Notes: generated from the sequence alone by a model not told the origin. A stretch of 64,000 bases of DNA from Streptomyces umbrinus (GCF_030817415.1 NZ_JAUSZI010000002.1:4216001-4280000), one strand, 5' to 3'. Shown: positions 51,341-60,100, counted from the stretch's first letter. Translations and numbers: made by a program.

Positions 51341-54300
51341 TCAACTCCGGTCATGCGCCGCGTGGTTGAGCCGCTCCTCGGACCAGGGGTACCAGGGCGG
51401 CGAGGCGCGGCTCCACTCGTCGTCCGGCAGTGGTCGCCGCCCGCTCGGCGGGGCCGTCTGCGCGGCGAGTTCCTCCGCCGCTCCGCGGGTCGACTCGACG
51501 TCGTCCCAGTCGACTTCGGTGAGCGCACCGACGAGCCGCTGCCACTGGTCGCGGGCCGCCCGGTAGGCCTCGCCGGCCGCGGCGGGGCGTCCCATGAGGG
51601 CGAGGACCGCGGCGCGGCCGTGCAGCGCGCGGGCGGCCGTCACCGAGCCGGGGTCGTCGCCGTGGGCCCGCCGGGCCTCGCGCTCCGCGGCCTCGTACGC
51701 CTGGAGCGCGTCGGCCAGGACGGGCGCCCCGGCGCGGTGCCACAGTTCGAGGCGCACCCGGCCCAACTGGAGCCAGGACTCGGCCTGTACGCCGTCGGAG
51801 ACGGCAGCCCGGACCGCCTGGCCCAGCAGATGCCGGCTCTCGTACAGGTCCGGCAGGAAGCCCAGATGCCGGAACCGTTGTGCGAGCGCGCTCCCGATGA
51901 GTCCCTGGAGTCTGCCTCGCTGGGCGGACCGGGCGGGCAGGGCCTTGAGTGCCTCGCGCAGGACGTTCTCGGCGCGGTCGACGATGCCGGCGCCGTCCGG
52001 ACGGGAGGCGCGCCGGAGCAGTGACTCGCCCCAGGCGGTGAGGAGTTCGCAGCGCCGGACACTGTCCGGCGGGGCGAGCATGGCAGCCGTCTCGTACGCC
52101 TCGTCGGCCGCCGGGTGGTCGCCCGCGGCGTCGTGGAAGGCGGCCCGGGCGGCGAGGCAGGACAGGCGCAGGGCCGGGTCGTCGGCCGCGGCGCGTTCGG
52201 CGCGTACGAGGGCGTCGTGCGCCTCGGATCCGTCGGCCCCGGAGGCGTGCAGGGCGCGGGCGAGATCCAGCAGGGCCGGTCCGCGTACGGCGTCGGGGGC
52301 GCCCTCGCTGTCCAACAGGGCGCATCCTTCGCGGAGTTCGGGGACCGCCTCGCCGGGCCGGTCCAGGTCGAGCAGCAGGCGTCCGCGGCGCAGCAGCCGC
52401 GCCCGGCGCAGGGGTGCGGGCCAGTGGGCGTCCGGGTCCGACGGGACGCCGAGGACGTCGAGTGCAGCGGTGAGGTGTGCGGTGTCCGCGGTGAGGCGCC
52501 ACAACTCGTGGCGGGACGCGGCGAGTTCCAGTGCGGCCTCGCTGCGGTGGGTGCTGCCGGCCGGTGCCGTGCGGTGGGCGCGGGCGAACTCGGCGACGGC
52601 GGCGTTGAGGAGTTCCGCGCGGCGGTCGCCGGTGCGCGCGGCCGCGGTGCCGGCCTCCGCCCGCAGGACGCGGCCCAGGAGCACATGGGCGCGTACGGCG
52701 TCGGGGAGGGCGGCGCCGCCCTGGCGTACGGCTGCTTCGGCCTGTTCCTTCGCGCGGCGCAGGACGGTCGGGTCGGCCAGGGCCTGCCACTGGCCGAGGA
52801 GCCGCTCGGCCTCGGCGAGGGGGACGGGCGTCTCCAGGTCGGGCAGGTAGAAGCGCAGGACGCGGGCGGGGATGCGGGCGAACAGCTCGGCCTCGACATC
52901 GCCGCGGTCGTCCTGCTGTCGCTCGCCGTCGGTGACGCCGGTCGCGGTGACGGTCGTGCCGTGGTCGGCGAGCCGGGCGGCGGCGAACGCGGCGAAGTTG
53001 CGGGTGCCCTTGCCGAAGTGGCGTTCCACGTAGGCGGAGCAGTGTTTGAGGACCAGCCCGGCGGTGTCCTGGTCGAGCGAGCTGAGCAGCAGGTCCTGGA
53101 CGCGGCCGGGGTAGACGAAGCAGGGCTGCCGTTCGGTGCCGGGCAGTTGCCTGAGCAGGCCGCCCAGGAGGACTTCGGCCAGTTCCATGGGTCCGGTGTC
53201 GGGGAGCATGGCCCGCTGGACGAGTTGCATGACGGGCAGGGTGAGCGGGGCCGCGGCGAGGTACACGGCCAGGCGGACCGCGCCAGGGGAGGCGCCGGCG
53301 CGGAAGGCGCGCAGGAGTTCGTCGTCGCCGCGTGGGGCGGGCGGCCCTGCGGGCACGTTCTCCGCCGGGGCGGGGGCGGGGGTGGTCCAGGCGGCCCAGG
53401 CCCGTTCGCTGGTGGGGCCGGTGCCGGACAGAAGGCGGGAGAAGGCCTCGAATGCCTCTGGGGTCGGCTGGAGCACCGGCACGGGGCGGGCTCCGGCGGC
53501 CGGCACGTCCCAGGGTTCCTCGTCGGGCAGGAAGGTGGTGCGTCCGCCGGTCTCCGCCTGCCTGACCAGGAGCCCCGGTTCGGCGGGCAGTGCGGTGCGG
53601 CCCCAGAGCCGGGGCGGCAGCGGCTGGACGACGGCGAGCGGCGAGGTGCGGGGCCAGCCGTGCAGGAGCCGCTGTGCGCTGCCGTTCTGCCACAGGGGTC
53701 CCACGCAGTCGCTGATCACGAGGGTGAGCCAGCGACCCGTGGGGTCGTGGAACTCGTCGGCCGAGCGCAGCCGGGTGTGGTGGCGGGGCCCCGCGGTGGT
53801 GCCGATGAGCGGGATGCCGCCGTCGCCCGCGTACAGGTGGTGGACCCGGACGCTGCCGAAGGCCCCGGACTGCTGGCAGGCCTGCCGCAGTTCCTCGACC
53901 AGTTGCCCCCAGACGGCCATCGCGGGGCCGGTGTCCATCAGGAGCTGGATGTCGCAGCGCCGGCGGCGGCCCGGGCGGCGGACGGGCACCAGGACTCCGC
54001 TGGCGGCCGCGTGGTCGGCGGTCGCCTCCTCGTCGATCGCCCCGTCGCGGGGCGGGGCGGCGGGTCCCCGGTAGCGGCCCAGGGCGCGCAGCGCCTGTTC
54101 GAGGCCCAGCAGGCCCGGCAGCGCGGTGGCCGCCGGGGCGCGCACCGGGAAGACCTGCCGGACGCCGTCGGTCCCCGGACCGGCGCCGCCGCCCGCCGTG
54201 TGCAGGGGGACGGCGCCGAGCGAGGTGTCCGTGCCGGGTTCCTGGCCGGTCCCGGGGGTGTGGTCCGCCGGTGGGCGGCTCGCCGGCCCCGTCCCGTTCT

Positions 54301-54475
54301 CCGGCGGGGCGGACGGGTCGGCCGGCCTGCGGTCCCGCTCGGCACGGGGCGGCGCCGGGTCGAGCCACCGGGACAGCCAGACGGCGTCGGCCACCTCTTC
54401 GGCGGTGGGGTCGAGACCGCCCCGGCGCAGCCTGCCGATCAGGTCCTCCAGATGCATCCCGTGCATCCGGCTCAC
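51341..54475 (-). CDS. SAV_2336-type protein with vWA-like and TPR-like regions
   Basis: A 1044-residue protein of the group annotated as SAV_2336 N-terminal domain-related. The N-terminus (HLEDLIGRLRRGGLDPTAEEVADAV) is followed by a Pro/Gly-rich linker of ~60 residues. A domain with LLMDTGPAMAVWGQLVEELRQ follows, reminiscent of a degenerate vWA metal site (DTGPA in place of DxSxS). The C-terminal ~480 residues are helical Ala/Arg/Leu repeats, likely TPR-like. GTG at 54475 overlaps the MoxR stop as GTGA; ATGs at 54466 and 54457 are alternatives. Such proteins occur with MoxR ATPases and trypsin-like proteases in actinobacterial conflict systems. Confidence 0.8.
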   Translation of the reverse strand: MSRMHGMHLEDLIGRLRRGGLDPTAEEVADAVWLSRWLDPAPPRAERDRRPADPSAPPENGTGPASRPPADHTPGTGQEPGTDTSLGAVPLHTAGGGAGPGTDGVRQVFPVRAPAATALPGLLGLEQALRALGRYRGPAAPPRDGAIDEEATADHAAASGVLVPVRRPGRRRRCDIQLLMDTGPAMAVWGQLVEELRQACQQSGAFGSVRVHHLYAGDGGIPLIGTTAGPRHHTRLRSADEFHDPTGRWLTLVISDCVGPLWQNGSAQRLLHGWPRTSPLAVVQPLPPRLWGRTALPAEPGLLVRQAETGGRTTFLPDEEPWDVPAAGARPVPVLQPTPEAFEAFSRLLSGTGPTSERAWAAWTTPAPAPAENVPAGPPAPRGDDELLRAFRAGASPGAVRLAVYLAAAPLTLPVMQLVQRAMLPDTGPMELAEVLLGGLLRQLPGTERQPCFVYPGRVQDLLLSSLDQDTAGLVLKHCSAYVERHFGKGTRNFAAFAAARLADHGTTVTATGVTDGERQQDDRGDVEAELFARIPARVLRFYLPDLETPVPLAEAERLLGQWQALADPTVLRRAKEQAEAAVRQGGAALPDAVRAHVLLGRVLRAEAGTAAARTGDRRAELLNAAVAEFARAHRTAPAGSTHRSEAALELAASRHELWRLTADTAHLTAALDVLGVPSDPDAHWPAPLRRARLLRRGRLLLDLDRPGEAVPELREGCALLDSEGAPDAVRGPALLDLARALHASGADGSEAHDALVRAERAAADDPALRLSCLAARAAFHDAAGDHPAADEAYETAAMLAPPDSVRRCELLTAWGESLLRRASRPDGAGIVDRAENVLREALKALPARSAQRGRLQGLIGSALAQRFRHLGFLPDLYESRHLLGQAVRAAVSDGVQAESWLQLGRVRLELWHRAGAPVLADALQAYEAAEREARRAHGDDPGSVTAARALHGRAAVLALMGRPAAAGEAYRAARDQWQRLVGALTEVDWDDVESTRGAAEELAAQTAPPSGRRPLPDDEWSRASPPWYPWSEERLNHAAHDRS

Positions 54476-55494
54476 CGCGAGCGGTCGAGTGGGTGCATGA
54501 GCAGGTCCGCGATCCGCTCGCGGGTGAGGCGCTCCGCGTGGGGGGCGTGCTGGGTGAGGAAGAGGGCGTTGAGCAGTTGGTCCGCGGCGACGACCTCGCC
54601 GGGCTCCCGGTCGAGGTAGCGGTCGATGAGATCGCGGCCCTGCTCGACGCTCTCGCCGCCGAGGTGTGCCTCGACCATGGCGGTGAGCTGTTCCTCGCCG
54701 GGCGGTTCGAGCTCCAGCTGGATGCAGCGCCGCAGAAGGGGAGCCGGGAAGTCCCGTTCTCCGTTGGACGTCAGGATGATGAGCGGGAAGGCGGTGCAGG
54801 CGACGCGTCCGCCGTGCACGGGCACGCGGCGGCCGTCGTGGGTGAGCACCTCGACGACGGGTTCGCGGTCGGCCACGCGCTCCAGCTCGGGGACGGCGAA
54901 CTCGCCTTCCTCCAGCGTGTTCAGCAGGTCGTTGGGCAGGTCGAGGTCGCTCTTGTCGAGCTCGTCGATCAGCAGGACGCGGGGCACCTCGGCGGGCAGC
55001 AGCGCGGTGCCGAGGGGACCGAGTCGTACGTACGATCCGATGCCGGACGGGGCTGCCGCGGGCGCCGCGGTGGCGCCCTGGGCCCGCTCCAGCTGGACGT
55101 CCTGGAGGCGGCCGATGGCGTCGTAGCGGTACAGGCCGTCCTGGAGTGTGGTGCGGCTGACGACGGGCCAGCGCAGTACGCGGCCGAGGCCCAGCTCGTG
55201 TGCCACCGCGTAGGCGAGGGTGGACTTGCCGGTGCCCGGGTTGCCGGTGACGAGGAGGGGGCGGCGCAGATACAGGGCCGCGTTCACGGCGTCGACCTCG
55301 GCGGGCCGGGGCGCGTAGTTCTCCACGAGGCGCCGTCGTACGCCGAGCCGGCGGGCGCTGCTGGGGTCGTCCGGTCCGGACTCGGGTCGGTCGGGTGCCG
55401 CCGCGAAGTCCCGCCAAGGGGGCGGCGGGGGTAACTGCCGCACACCGTCGTGCGGCTGACCCACCCCGCGGTAGATCCGCCAGTCGTTCACCAT
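54472..55494 (-). CDS. MoxR-type AAA+ ATPase
   Basis: A 340-residue ATPase. Walker A is TGNPGTGKS (K90), Walker B RVLLIDELDKSDLDLPNDLL near residue 175, sensor 1 LIILTSNGERDFPAPLLRRC, and the C-terminal lid follows. The N-terminal 60 residues (including PPPPPWRDF) are variable. MoxR ATPases remodel partner proteins, usually vWA proteins; in VMAP-type conflict systems they control an effector protease. It overlaps the SAV_2336-type gene by 4 bases and lies 154 bp downstream of the protease gene. Confidence 0.93.
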   Translation of the reverse strand: MVNDWRIYRGVGQPHDGVRQLPPPPPWRDFAAAPDRPESGPDDPSSARRLGVRRRLVENYAPRPAEVDAVNAALYLRRPLLVTGNPGTGKSTLAYAVAHELGLGRVLRWPVVSRTTLQDGLYRYDAIGRLQDVQLERAQGATAAPAAAPSGIGSYVRLGPLGTALLPAEVPRVLLIDELDKSDLDLPNDLLNTLEEGEFAVPELERVADREPVVEVLTHDGRRVPVHGGRVACTAFPLIILTSNGERDFPAPLLRRCIQLELEPPGEEQLTAMVEAHLGGESVEQGRDLIDRYLDREPGEVVAADQLLNALFLTQHAPHAERLTRERIADLLMHPLDRSR

Positions 55495-55648
55495 GGGCTC
55501 CTCCCGGCTCTGGTGATCATGCAGCGGGACCCGGCTGTTCGATGTACGACGTTACCGCCGGTGCGCCGGGCCTGCCGAGCTTCCTGTTCGTCCGGTATCG
55601 AATCCGGTCAGCGAACATCCGTGCGAGGCAAGGGAGTTGGGAGTCGAT

Positions 55649-57718
55649 TCACGTGTCGGGGGCTGCCATGAGGGGCGGTTGCATGGGTTCCGTTCCGTGC
55701 GGCGGACGATCCGGCGGATCGAACAGTACAGCGATGTCGCCCACGAGACCCTCCGCCGTGTCGGGATCCGACACCCGGATCCTGAGCTCGCGCACCTGCC
55801 GGTGCAGACCCTCGGCCCCGCCCGCCAGACCCAGCAACTGCCCGGCCTGCGAGTGGAACCCGCGGCACTCCTCATGGTCGTGGCCGTCCCTGCGCCACAG
55901 GACCAGAGGATGCCCGGCGGCGAGCGCGGCCGCCATCGCGTCGAGGCCGGGACCGCTGCCGACCGGACCGCAGTGGACGGGAACGCACGCCTCGTCCATG
56001 CCCGAGAGCCGGCCGTACGCCGCCATCCTGCCCTCCGGGCGTCCCGCCTCCGGGTGCCCCTGAGCCGTCGCCTCACCCCTCAGCGGCCCGGCGGACAGCG
56101 GCCGGCTCGCCACGCCCGCCCATCTGCGGCGCCATTCGGGGCTGGCCGGCCGGGCGTTGCGCCGGCGGTCTCGAATGACGACGACCCTGCGCAGTCCGAG
56201 CGGCATGGACTGTTCGTCGAAGAGATCGGCGTCGTCCCAGGCGTCGTCGGCGCTGAGCCGCCAGTCGTCGAGCGGTACGTCGAACAGCCGGCGCGGCAGG
56301 AAGGCCTCGACCGCGGCCAGGTGTTCGCCGCGGTCGCCCAGGCGCAGGGCCTCCGCCAGCGGCTCCCTCAGGTACTGGTGCAGTTCGTCGCGGCGCACGC
56401 CGTGGTCGTTGCTGTAGAGCGGGGTGACGTCCTGGCCGTCGTAGAGGAGCTTGACGCTCAGGGGATACCGCTCTCCGTAGACGGGCTCCCCGACGTCGAC
56501 GAGGACGTCGGCCCGGGCGCGGGACGCTGTCCGGGCCGGAGCGGCGACGGTCGCCGGTGTCCGGAGGGTCTCCTCGGACAGGCGGTCCAGGAGGGCGTCG
56601 ATGTCCTCGCGGATGGCCTGGCGCGCGTAGAGGGTCGCCTGCTCGGTGATCCAGGCGGTGAAGTCGCGCAGCCGGTCGCGGTCCACGTCGGCGGGGTGGT
56701 CGAGGGCGGTGTGCCTGGCCACCTTGGCCGCGTACAACAGGACGGCGTCGAGGGCGAGTTCGGGTCTGCCGCCGTGGTCGCCCGGGTCCCGCAGGCCGTG
56801 CAGGAGTCCGGCGCCCTCGCGCCAGGTGCGCGGGTCGTGCTCGATGGGCGAGCGGTAGTCCTCCTGCACCACACGGGACTTGACCTCGTGGACGAGGTGC
56901 ATGACCTCGCCCGGGCCGCCGGGCGGCGGGAGATGGGCGAAGTGGCCGTAGAGACGCACACGCAGTACCGGGGCGAGACCGTGGGCACCGGGACCGCGCA
57001 GCCGGGTCTGGGTCCTGGTCCAGTCCGCGCCCGCCGCCGGGTCGTTGAAGCGGTCGAGGTGATGGAGGTCGTGCTCCCCCATGACGGTGTGCAGGATCTC
57101 GCCGCCCCGCACGTCGTACAGCTCGCGCAGCGCGGTGATGGGGACGGCGGCCCCCTCGTGCCGGCCGCGCCCCTTGTTCATGCCGATGACGGCGCCGTGC
57201 CGCAGGTCGACCACGGGCCCGCCCGAGACTCCCTCGACCGGCGTCTGGCCGGTGAGGAGCAGCGCCTTGCCGTCCAGGGCCGACGCCTCTCCGATGCCGT
57301 GCCGCATACCGAGGTCGCCGGTCTGCCGTGACCAGCCGTGCAGACTGACCGGGGCGGGGATGGTCGGCTCCCGGTCGCTCAGCCAGACGCACGGCGCGTC
57401 GTCCGCGCCCCGCACCCTGACGAGCGCGATGTCCGGGAACCGCCAGCTGCCGCGGGCCCCGTCGGGCTCCTCGGGCCGCGGTTTGGCGAGCACCACCTCG
57501 CCGGTGGTCTTGCCGCCCTGCCAGGTCACGCCGACGGCGTTGCCACTTCGCCACACGGCCGCTCCCCCCTTTCCCACGACATGGGCGCAGGTCAGCAGCC
57601 AGCCGGGTGCTATGAAGAAACCGCTGCCCCAGTACTCCTCACGGTCCGGTGCATACCCGTCGCCCGGTGCCACGATGCGCGCGAGCGAGGGGCGCACCAT
57701 CTCCTCAAGGGCGCTCAT
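55649..57718 (-). CDS. Trypsin-like protease with VMAP-like C-terminal region
   Basis: A 689-residue cytoplasmic protein (no signal peptide). The N-terminal ~200 residues are a trypsin-like serine protease with all three catalytic residues: H46 in LLTCAHVVG, D96 in FPDIALVRV and S165 in GVSGGPVVDL. A ~490-residue region follows with DILHHLDRFND-like and LVLWRRDGHDHEECRGFHS stretches, similar to the VMAP C-terminal region of conflict systems. That part would recognise the trigger or partners. The ATG at 57718 overlaps the preceding small gene by 4 bases (ATGA). Confidence 0.85.
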   Translation of the reverse strand: MSALEEMVRPSLARIVAPGDGYAPDREEYWGSGFFIAPGWLLTCAHVVGKGGAAVWRSGNAVGVTWQGGKTTGEVVLAKPRPEEPDGARGSWRFPDIALVRVRGADDAPCVWLSDREPTIPAPVSLHGWSRQTGDLGMRHGIGEASALDGKALLLTGQTPVEGVSGGPVVDLRHGAVIGMNKGRGRHEGAAVPITALRELYDVRGGEILHTVMGEHDLHHLDRFNDPAAGADWTRTQTRLRGPGAHGLAPVLRVRLYGHFAHLPPPGGPGEVMHLVHEVKSRVVQEDYRSPIEHDPRTWREGAGLLHGLRDPGDHGGRPELALDAVLLYAAKVARHTALDHPADVDRDRLRDFTAWITEQATLYARQAIREDIDALLDRLSEETLRTPATVAAPARTASRARADVLVDVGEPVYGERYPLSVKLLYDGQDVTPLYSNDHGVRRDELHQYLREPLAEALRLGDRGEHLAAVEAFLPRRLFDVPLDDWRLSADDAWDDADLFDEQSMPLGLRRVVVIRDRRRNARPASPEWRRRWAGVASRPLSAGPLRGEATAQGHPEAGRPEGRMAAYGRLSGMDEACVPVHCGPVGSGPGLDAMAAALAAGHPLVLWRRDGHDHEECRGFHSQAGQLLGLAGGAEGLHRQVRELRIRVSDPDTAEGLVGDIAVLFDPPDRPPHGTEPMQPPLMAAPDT

Positions 57719-58125
57719 CCGGTGCCGGAGGCCGAGGGTCCGGGCTGCCCGTCGCCGCCGTCTCCCTGCCCCGCACCCGCCGCGCCCGCCTGCCCCGCGG
57801 GCTCGGTCCAGGTCAGGGACACGGAAAGGGAAGCCTGGCCACCGCCTCCCGCGATGGCCCCTACGATCCTGCCTGCCTGCGCCGACAGTTCGATGCCGAA
57901 GCTCACGGCCACCTCGACGGGCGCCGGGGTGTCCAGACCGGCGCGCAGGGAGCGCACGACGCCACCGACCGCGTCGGCCAGTCCGCCCGCCATGTCGACG
58001 ATCCGGTCCCCGACCCCGGTGTCCTGATATCCGTCCCCGTCCAGCGCGGCCTCGTCCGCCGCACTGACCCTCGCCCATACGACGGTCCCGTCGTCGAGCC
58101 GTATCCGTTCGATCCCTCCACCCAC
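57715..58125 (-). CDS. CU044_2847/Trypco1-like small protein
   Basis: A 136-residue protein starting at GTG 58125 (VGGGIERIRLDDGTVVWARV). It contains VEVAVSFGIELSAQAGRIVG and a terminal SLSVSLTWTEP, the pattern of the CU044_2847 (Trypco1) family, whose genes typically precede trypsin-like proteases. These small domains are proposed to be partners or inhibitors of the protease. The C-terminus is Gly/Ala-rich and disordered. It is the first gene of the conflict locus and its stop overlaps the protease start. Confidence 0.8.
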   Translation of the reverse strand: MGGGIERIRLDDGTVVWARVSAADEAALDGDGYQDTGVGDRIVDMAGGLADAVGGVVRSLRAGLDTPAPVEVAVSFGIELSAQAGRIVGAIAGGGGQASLSVSLTWTEPAGQAGAAGAGQGDGGDGQPGPSASGTG

Positions 58126-58340
58126 GGCGCCCCCGTCCGTTCGCTGCCGGTTTCCCTCTGCCAGCTGTGAAGCTCCCCCTACCGCAGGGGAGGAGAAGGC
58201 TAACTCCCGACCTGGGACATGTGCGAGGGGCACCTGCGCGAGGGGCACCTGTCGGTGGCGGCTCCCGGAGACCGGATCCGGCGGGCAGTACATAGGCTGT
58301 GAGCGGAAACGGAACACGGACGCACGCAGGAGAACACCCC
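58126..58340. promoter_or_regulatory. Divergent promoter region of the conflict locus
   Basis: These 215 bp separate the conflict locus from the DUF6104 gene. A direct repeat of TGCGAGGGGCACC / TGCGCGAGGGGCACC lies near 58219-58247. A possible -10 (TACATA at about 58289) points toward the DUF6104 gene. I cannot define the conflict-locus promoter. Confidence 0.4.
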
Positions 58341-58520
58341 ATGTACTTCACCGACCGCGGCATCGAGGAACTGGAGAAGCGGCGCGGCCAGGAAGAGGTC
58401 ACCTTCGAGTGGCTCGCCGAGCAGCTGCGTACGTTCGTCGACCTCAACCCGGACTTCGAGGTCCCGGTCGAGCGCCTGGCAACCTGGCTGGCACGACTGG
58501 ACGACGAGGACGAGGAGTAG
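58341..58520 (+). CDS. DUF6104-family small protein
   Basis: A 59-residue acidic protein of a family almost confined to Streptomyces and relatives. The whole sequence MYFTDRGIEELEKRRGQEEV and later LAEQLRTFVDLNPDFEVPVE matches the DUF6104 pattern as I remember it. Length and the terminal acidic cluster DDEDEE are normal. GCAGGAG precedes the ATG. It is predicted helical and cytoplasmic, with unknown function. It is transcribed divergently from the conflict locus. Confidence 0.85.
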   Translation: MYFTDRGIEELEKRRGQEEVTFEWLAEQLRTFVDLNPDFEVPVERLATWLARLDDEDEE

Positions 58521-58550
58521 GCGGCAGGCCCGGGGCTCCGGTCCACGGCT

Positions 58551-58658
58551 GCGGGCACCTGGCGGGTGCGGGCGGGTGCGGGCACCTGGCGGGTGCGGGC
58601 GGGTGCGGGCACCTGGCGGGTGCGGGCGGGTGCGGGCACCTGGCGGGTGCGGGCGGGT
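58551..58658. repeat. 27-bp tandem repeat, four copies
   Basis: Units begin at 58551, 58578, 58605 and 58632, each starting GCGGGCACCTGGCGGGTGCG. The copies are identical. The fifth position degenerates at 58659. Period 27 is a multiple of three, but no supported gene covers it. Confidence 0.92.
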
Positions 58659-58726
58659 GCGGGCTGCGCCCGGCTTCGCCGGGCGTGACCGCTCGGCACG
58701 GTCGGCTTCCATCCGGGCTGACGTCC

Positions 58727-58862
58727 GGCTGGCGGGCTGGCGGGCTGGCGGGCTGGCGGGCTGGCGGGCTGGCGGGCTGGCGGGCTGGCGGGCTGGCGGG
58801 CTGGCGGGCTGGCGGGCTGGCGGGCTGGCGGGCTGGCGGGCTGGCGGGCTGGCGGGCTGGCG
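58727..58862. repeat. 8-bp tandem repeat, seventeen copies
   Basis: GGCTGGCG repeats 17 times without interruption over 136 bp. Read on either strand it gives an Ala/Gly/Trp/Arg or Ala/Pro/Gln/Ser repeat in every frame, so the long reading frames here are artefacts of the microsatellite. Confidence 0.95.
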
Positions 58863-58880
58863 GGCCAGTTCAACGTCTGC

Positions 58881-58990
58881 GGCGGGTCCGCTCAACCTTC
58901 CCAGCGGGCTCGATCAGCCATCCCGGCGGGCTCGCTCAGCCTTTCTGGCGGGCTCGCTCAGCCTTTCTGGCGAAGCCGCCCGCCCTCTCC
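58881..58990. repeat. 22-bp degenerate tandem repeat, five copies
   Basis: Units with a 22-bp period begin at 58881, 58903, 58925, 58947 and 58969. The third and fourth are identical (GGCGGGCTCGCTCAGCCTTT plus CT); the others differ at several positions. Confidence 0.85.
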
Positions 58991-59097
58991 GGAGAGCTCC
59001 CTCGCCCTTCTGCCCCCGAGCCTTCTCACCCTCCCGCCCTCCTCCTCGAGCTTGCTCGGCTGTCCGGCGAGCTCGGGCCTCCGGCCCCCGCCCCCTG

Positions 59098-59952
59098 TCA
59101 GTCGCGCGGGCGCATGAGGTCGTACGCCAGTCCGAGCGCCCCGTGCGCCACCAGGAGCGCCCCCGCCGTGATCCAGCCGCCGCTGCGTCGGTGCACGCCC
59201 CAGGCGGTGAGCGGCAGGCCCGCCGTCACCTGGGCGAGTGCCAGGGCGCGGGCCCTGGGGGTGCCGGCCCAGGGCAGCCAGGGGCCGAGTGATCCCCGCT
59301 CCACGGCATCGAGTTCCGCGCGGACGGCGTGACGCCACCCGGACCATTCGAGGGGCTGTGCGTCGGTCCGGGCGCGGGCCGCCTCGCGGAGGCGGTCGGC
59401 GGGTTCGCCCGGGGTGAGCCCGGCGGGGAGGGCGACACCCGCGCGCGTGAGGACGGCGAGCAGGCCAAGCAGACGGGCTCGGGCGTCGGCATCGGAGTCG
59501 GGTTTCGTGAGGCCGTCGAGGGACTGCAGGTCCAGGACCGGGTCGAGGCCCAGGCGCGCGGCGAGGGCGCGCATGGCCTCGGCCTCACCCACGGGTGTGC
59601 CGTTGGCGAGCCACTCGTAACCGACCGGGCGGCGGAAACCGGCGGCGAGGATGCAGCCGCCGTGGTCGGCGTCCCACCACAGGGCGAGTACGGGCCAGGG
59701 GGCGCCGACGGCCAGGGCGGTGGCCCAGCCGGTGAGGACGCGGCCGACCGGTTCGCCGCCGTGCAGCCAGGGCTTCCCCTCGGGAACCAGCACACTCCAC
59801 CGCGGGCCGGCCCGGGCGAGCAGCATGCGCTCGCGCAGCAGCCGGGCGACGGGGCCGACGGCCTCGGGTTCCGCGCGGCAGAGCAGCAGGGCACCGGCCG
59901 CCCGGTCGGGAGGCGCGGGCGCCTGCGGAATCTCCGGTTCATGGGGCGACAT
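59098..59952 (-). CDS. Hypothetical protein, membrane-associated C-terminus
   Basis: I do not recognise this 284-residue protein. The N-terminal part (residues 20-130) is a folded domain with LLCRAEPEAVGPVARLLRERM and WPVLALWWDADHGGCILAAGF. The central part is helical and Arg/Ala-rich. The C-terminus has two short hydrophobic segments (ALALAQVTAGLPLTAWGV and GALLVAHGALGLAYDLM) separated by a basic HRRSGG turn, suggesting a membrane hairpin. The ATG at 59952 is used. It is divergent from the DUF4097 gene 150 bp away. Confidence 0.75.
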   Translation of the reverse strand: MSPHEPEIPQAPAPPDRAAGALLLCRAEPEAVGPVARLLRERMLLARAGPRWSVLVPEGKPWLHGGEPVGRVLTGWATALAVGAPWPVLALWWDADHGGCILAAGFRRPVGYEWLANGTPVGEAEAMRALAARLGLDPVLDLQSLDGLTKPDSDADARARLLGLLAVLTRAGVALPAGLTPGEPADRLREAARARTDAQPLEWSGWRHAVRAELDAVERGSLGPWLPWAGTPRARALALAQVTAGLPLTAWGVHRRSGGWITAGALLVAHGALGLAYDLMRPRD

Positions 59953-60012
59953 GCGCCCAGATTATTAGGTTTTAGGCTGATTAATGCTCCCTGGATCACC
60001 AGAACGAGTGCC

Positions 60013-60041
60013 TTGACTTCGCGGATCCGCGATATATCGTG
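60013..60041 (+). promoter_or_regulatory. Promoter with overlapping palindrome upstream of DUF4097-padR
   Basis: A -35-like TTGACT (60013-60018) and a -10-like TATCGT (60035-60040) are 16 bases apart. The 10-bp palindrome CGATATATCG (60030-60039) covers the -10. A related motif GACGCGATATGGCGTGTC follows at 60052-60069. Repression by the downstream PadR regulator is the natural inference. Confidence 0.6.
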
Positions 60042-60100
60042 TCTATTGGAAGACGCGATATGGCGTGTCGCGTCCCGCCCCGGCCGAGGAGGTCAGCACC

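Noticed and set aside
57718..58873. Upstream extension of the protease gene through PPARQPAS-like repeats
   Set aside because: The extension reads the 8-bp microsatellite and the divergent DUF6104 gene antisense; the ATG at 57718 overlapping the Trypco1-like stop is a better start.
58551..58990. Repeat arrays considered as a CRISPR
   Set aside because: The units are directly adjacent with no unique spacers, and no cas genes are in the window.
58576..59292. Open frame reading AGWRAGGL repeats as a possible surface protein
   Set aside because: It lacks a signal peptide and domains and consists mostly of translated 8-bp and 22-bp repeats.
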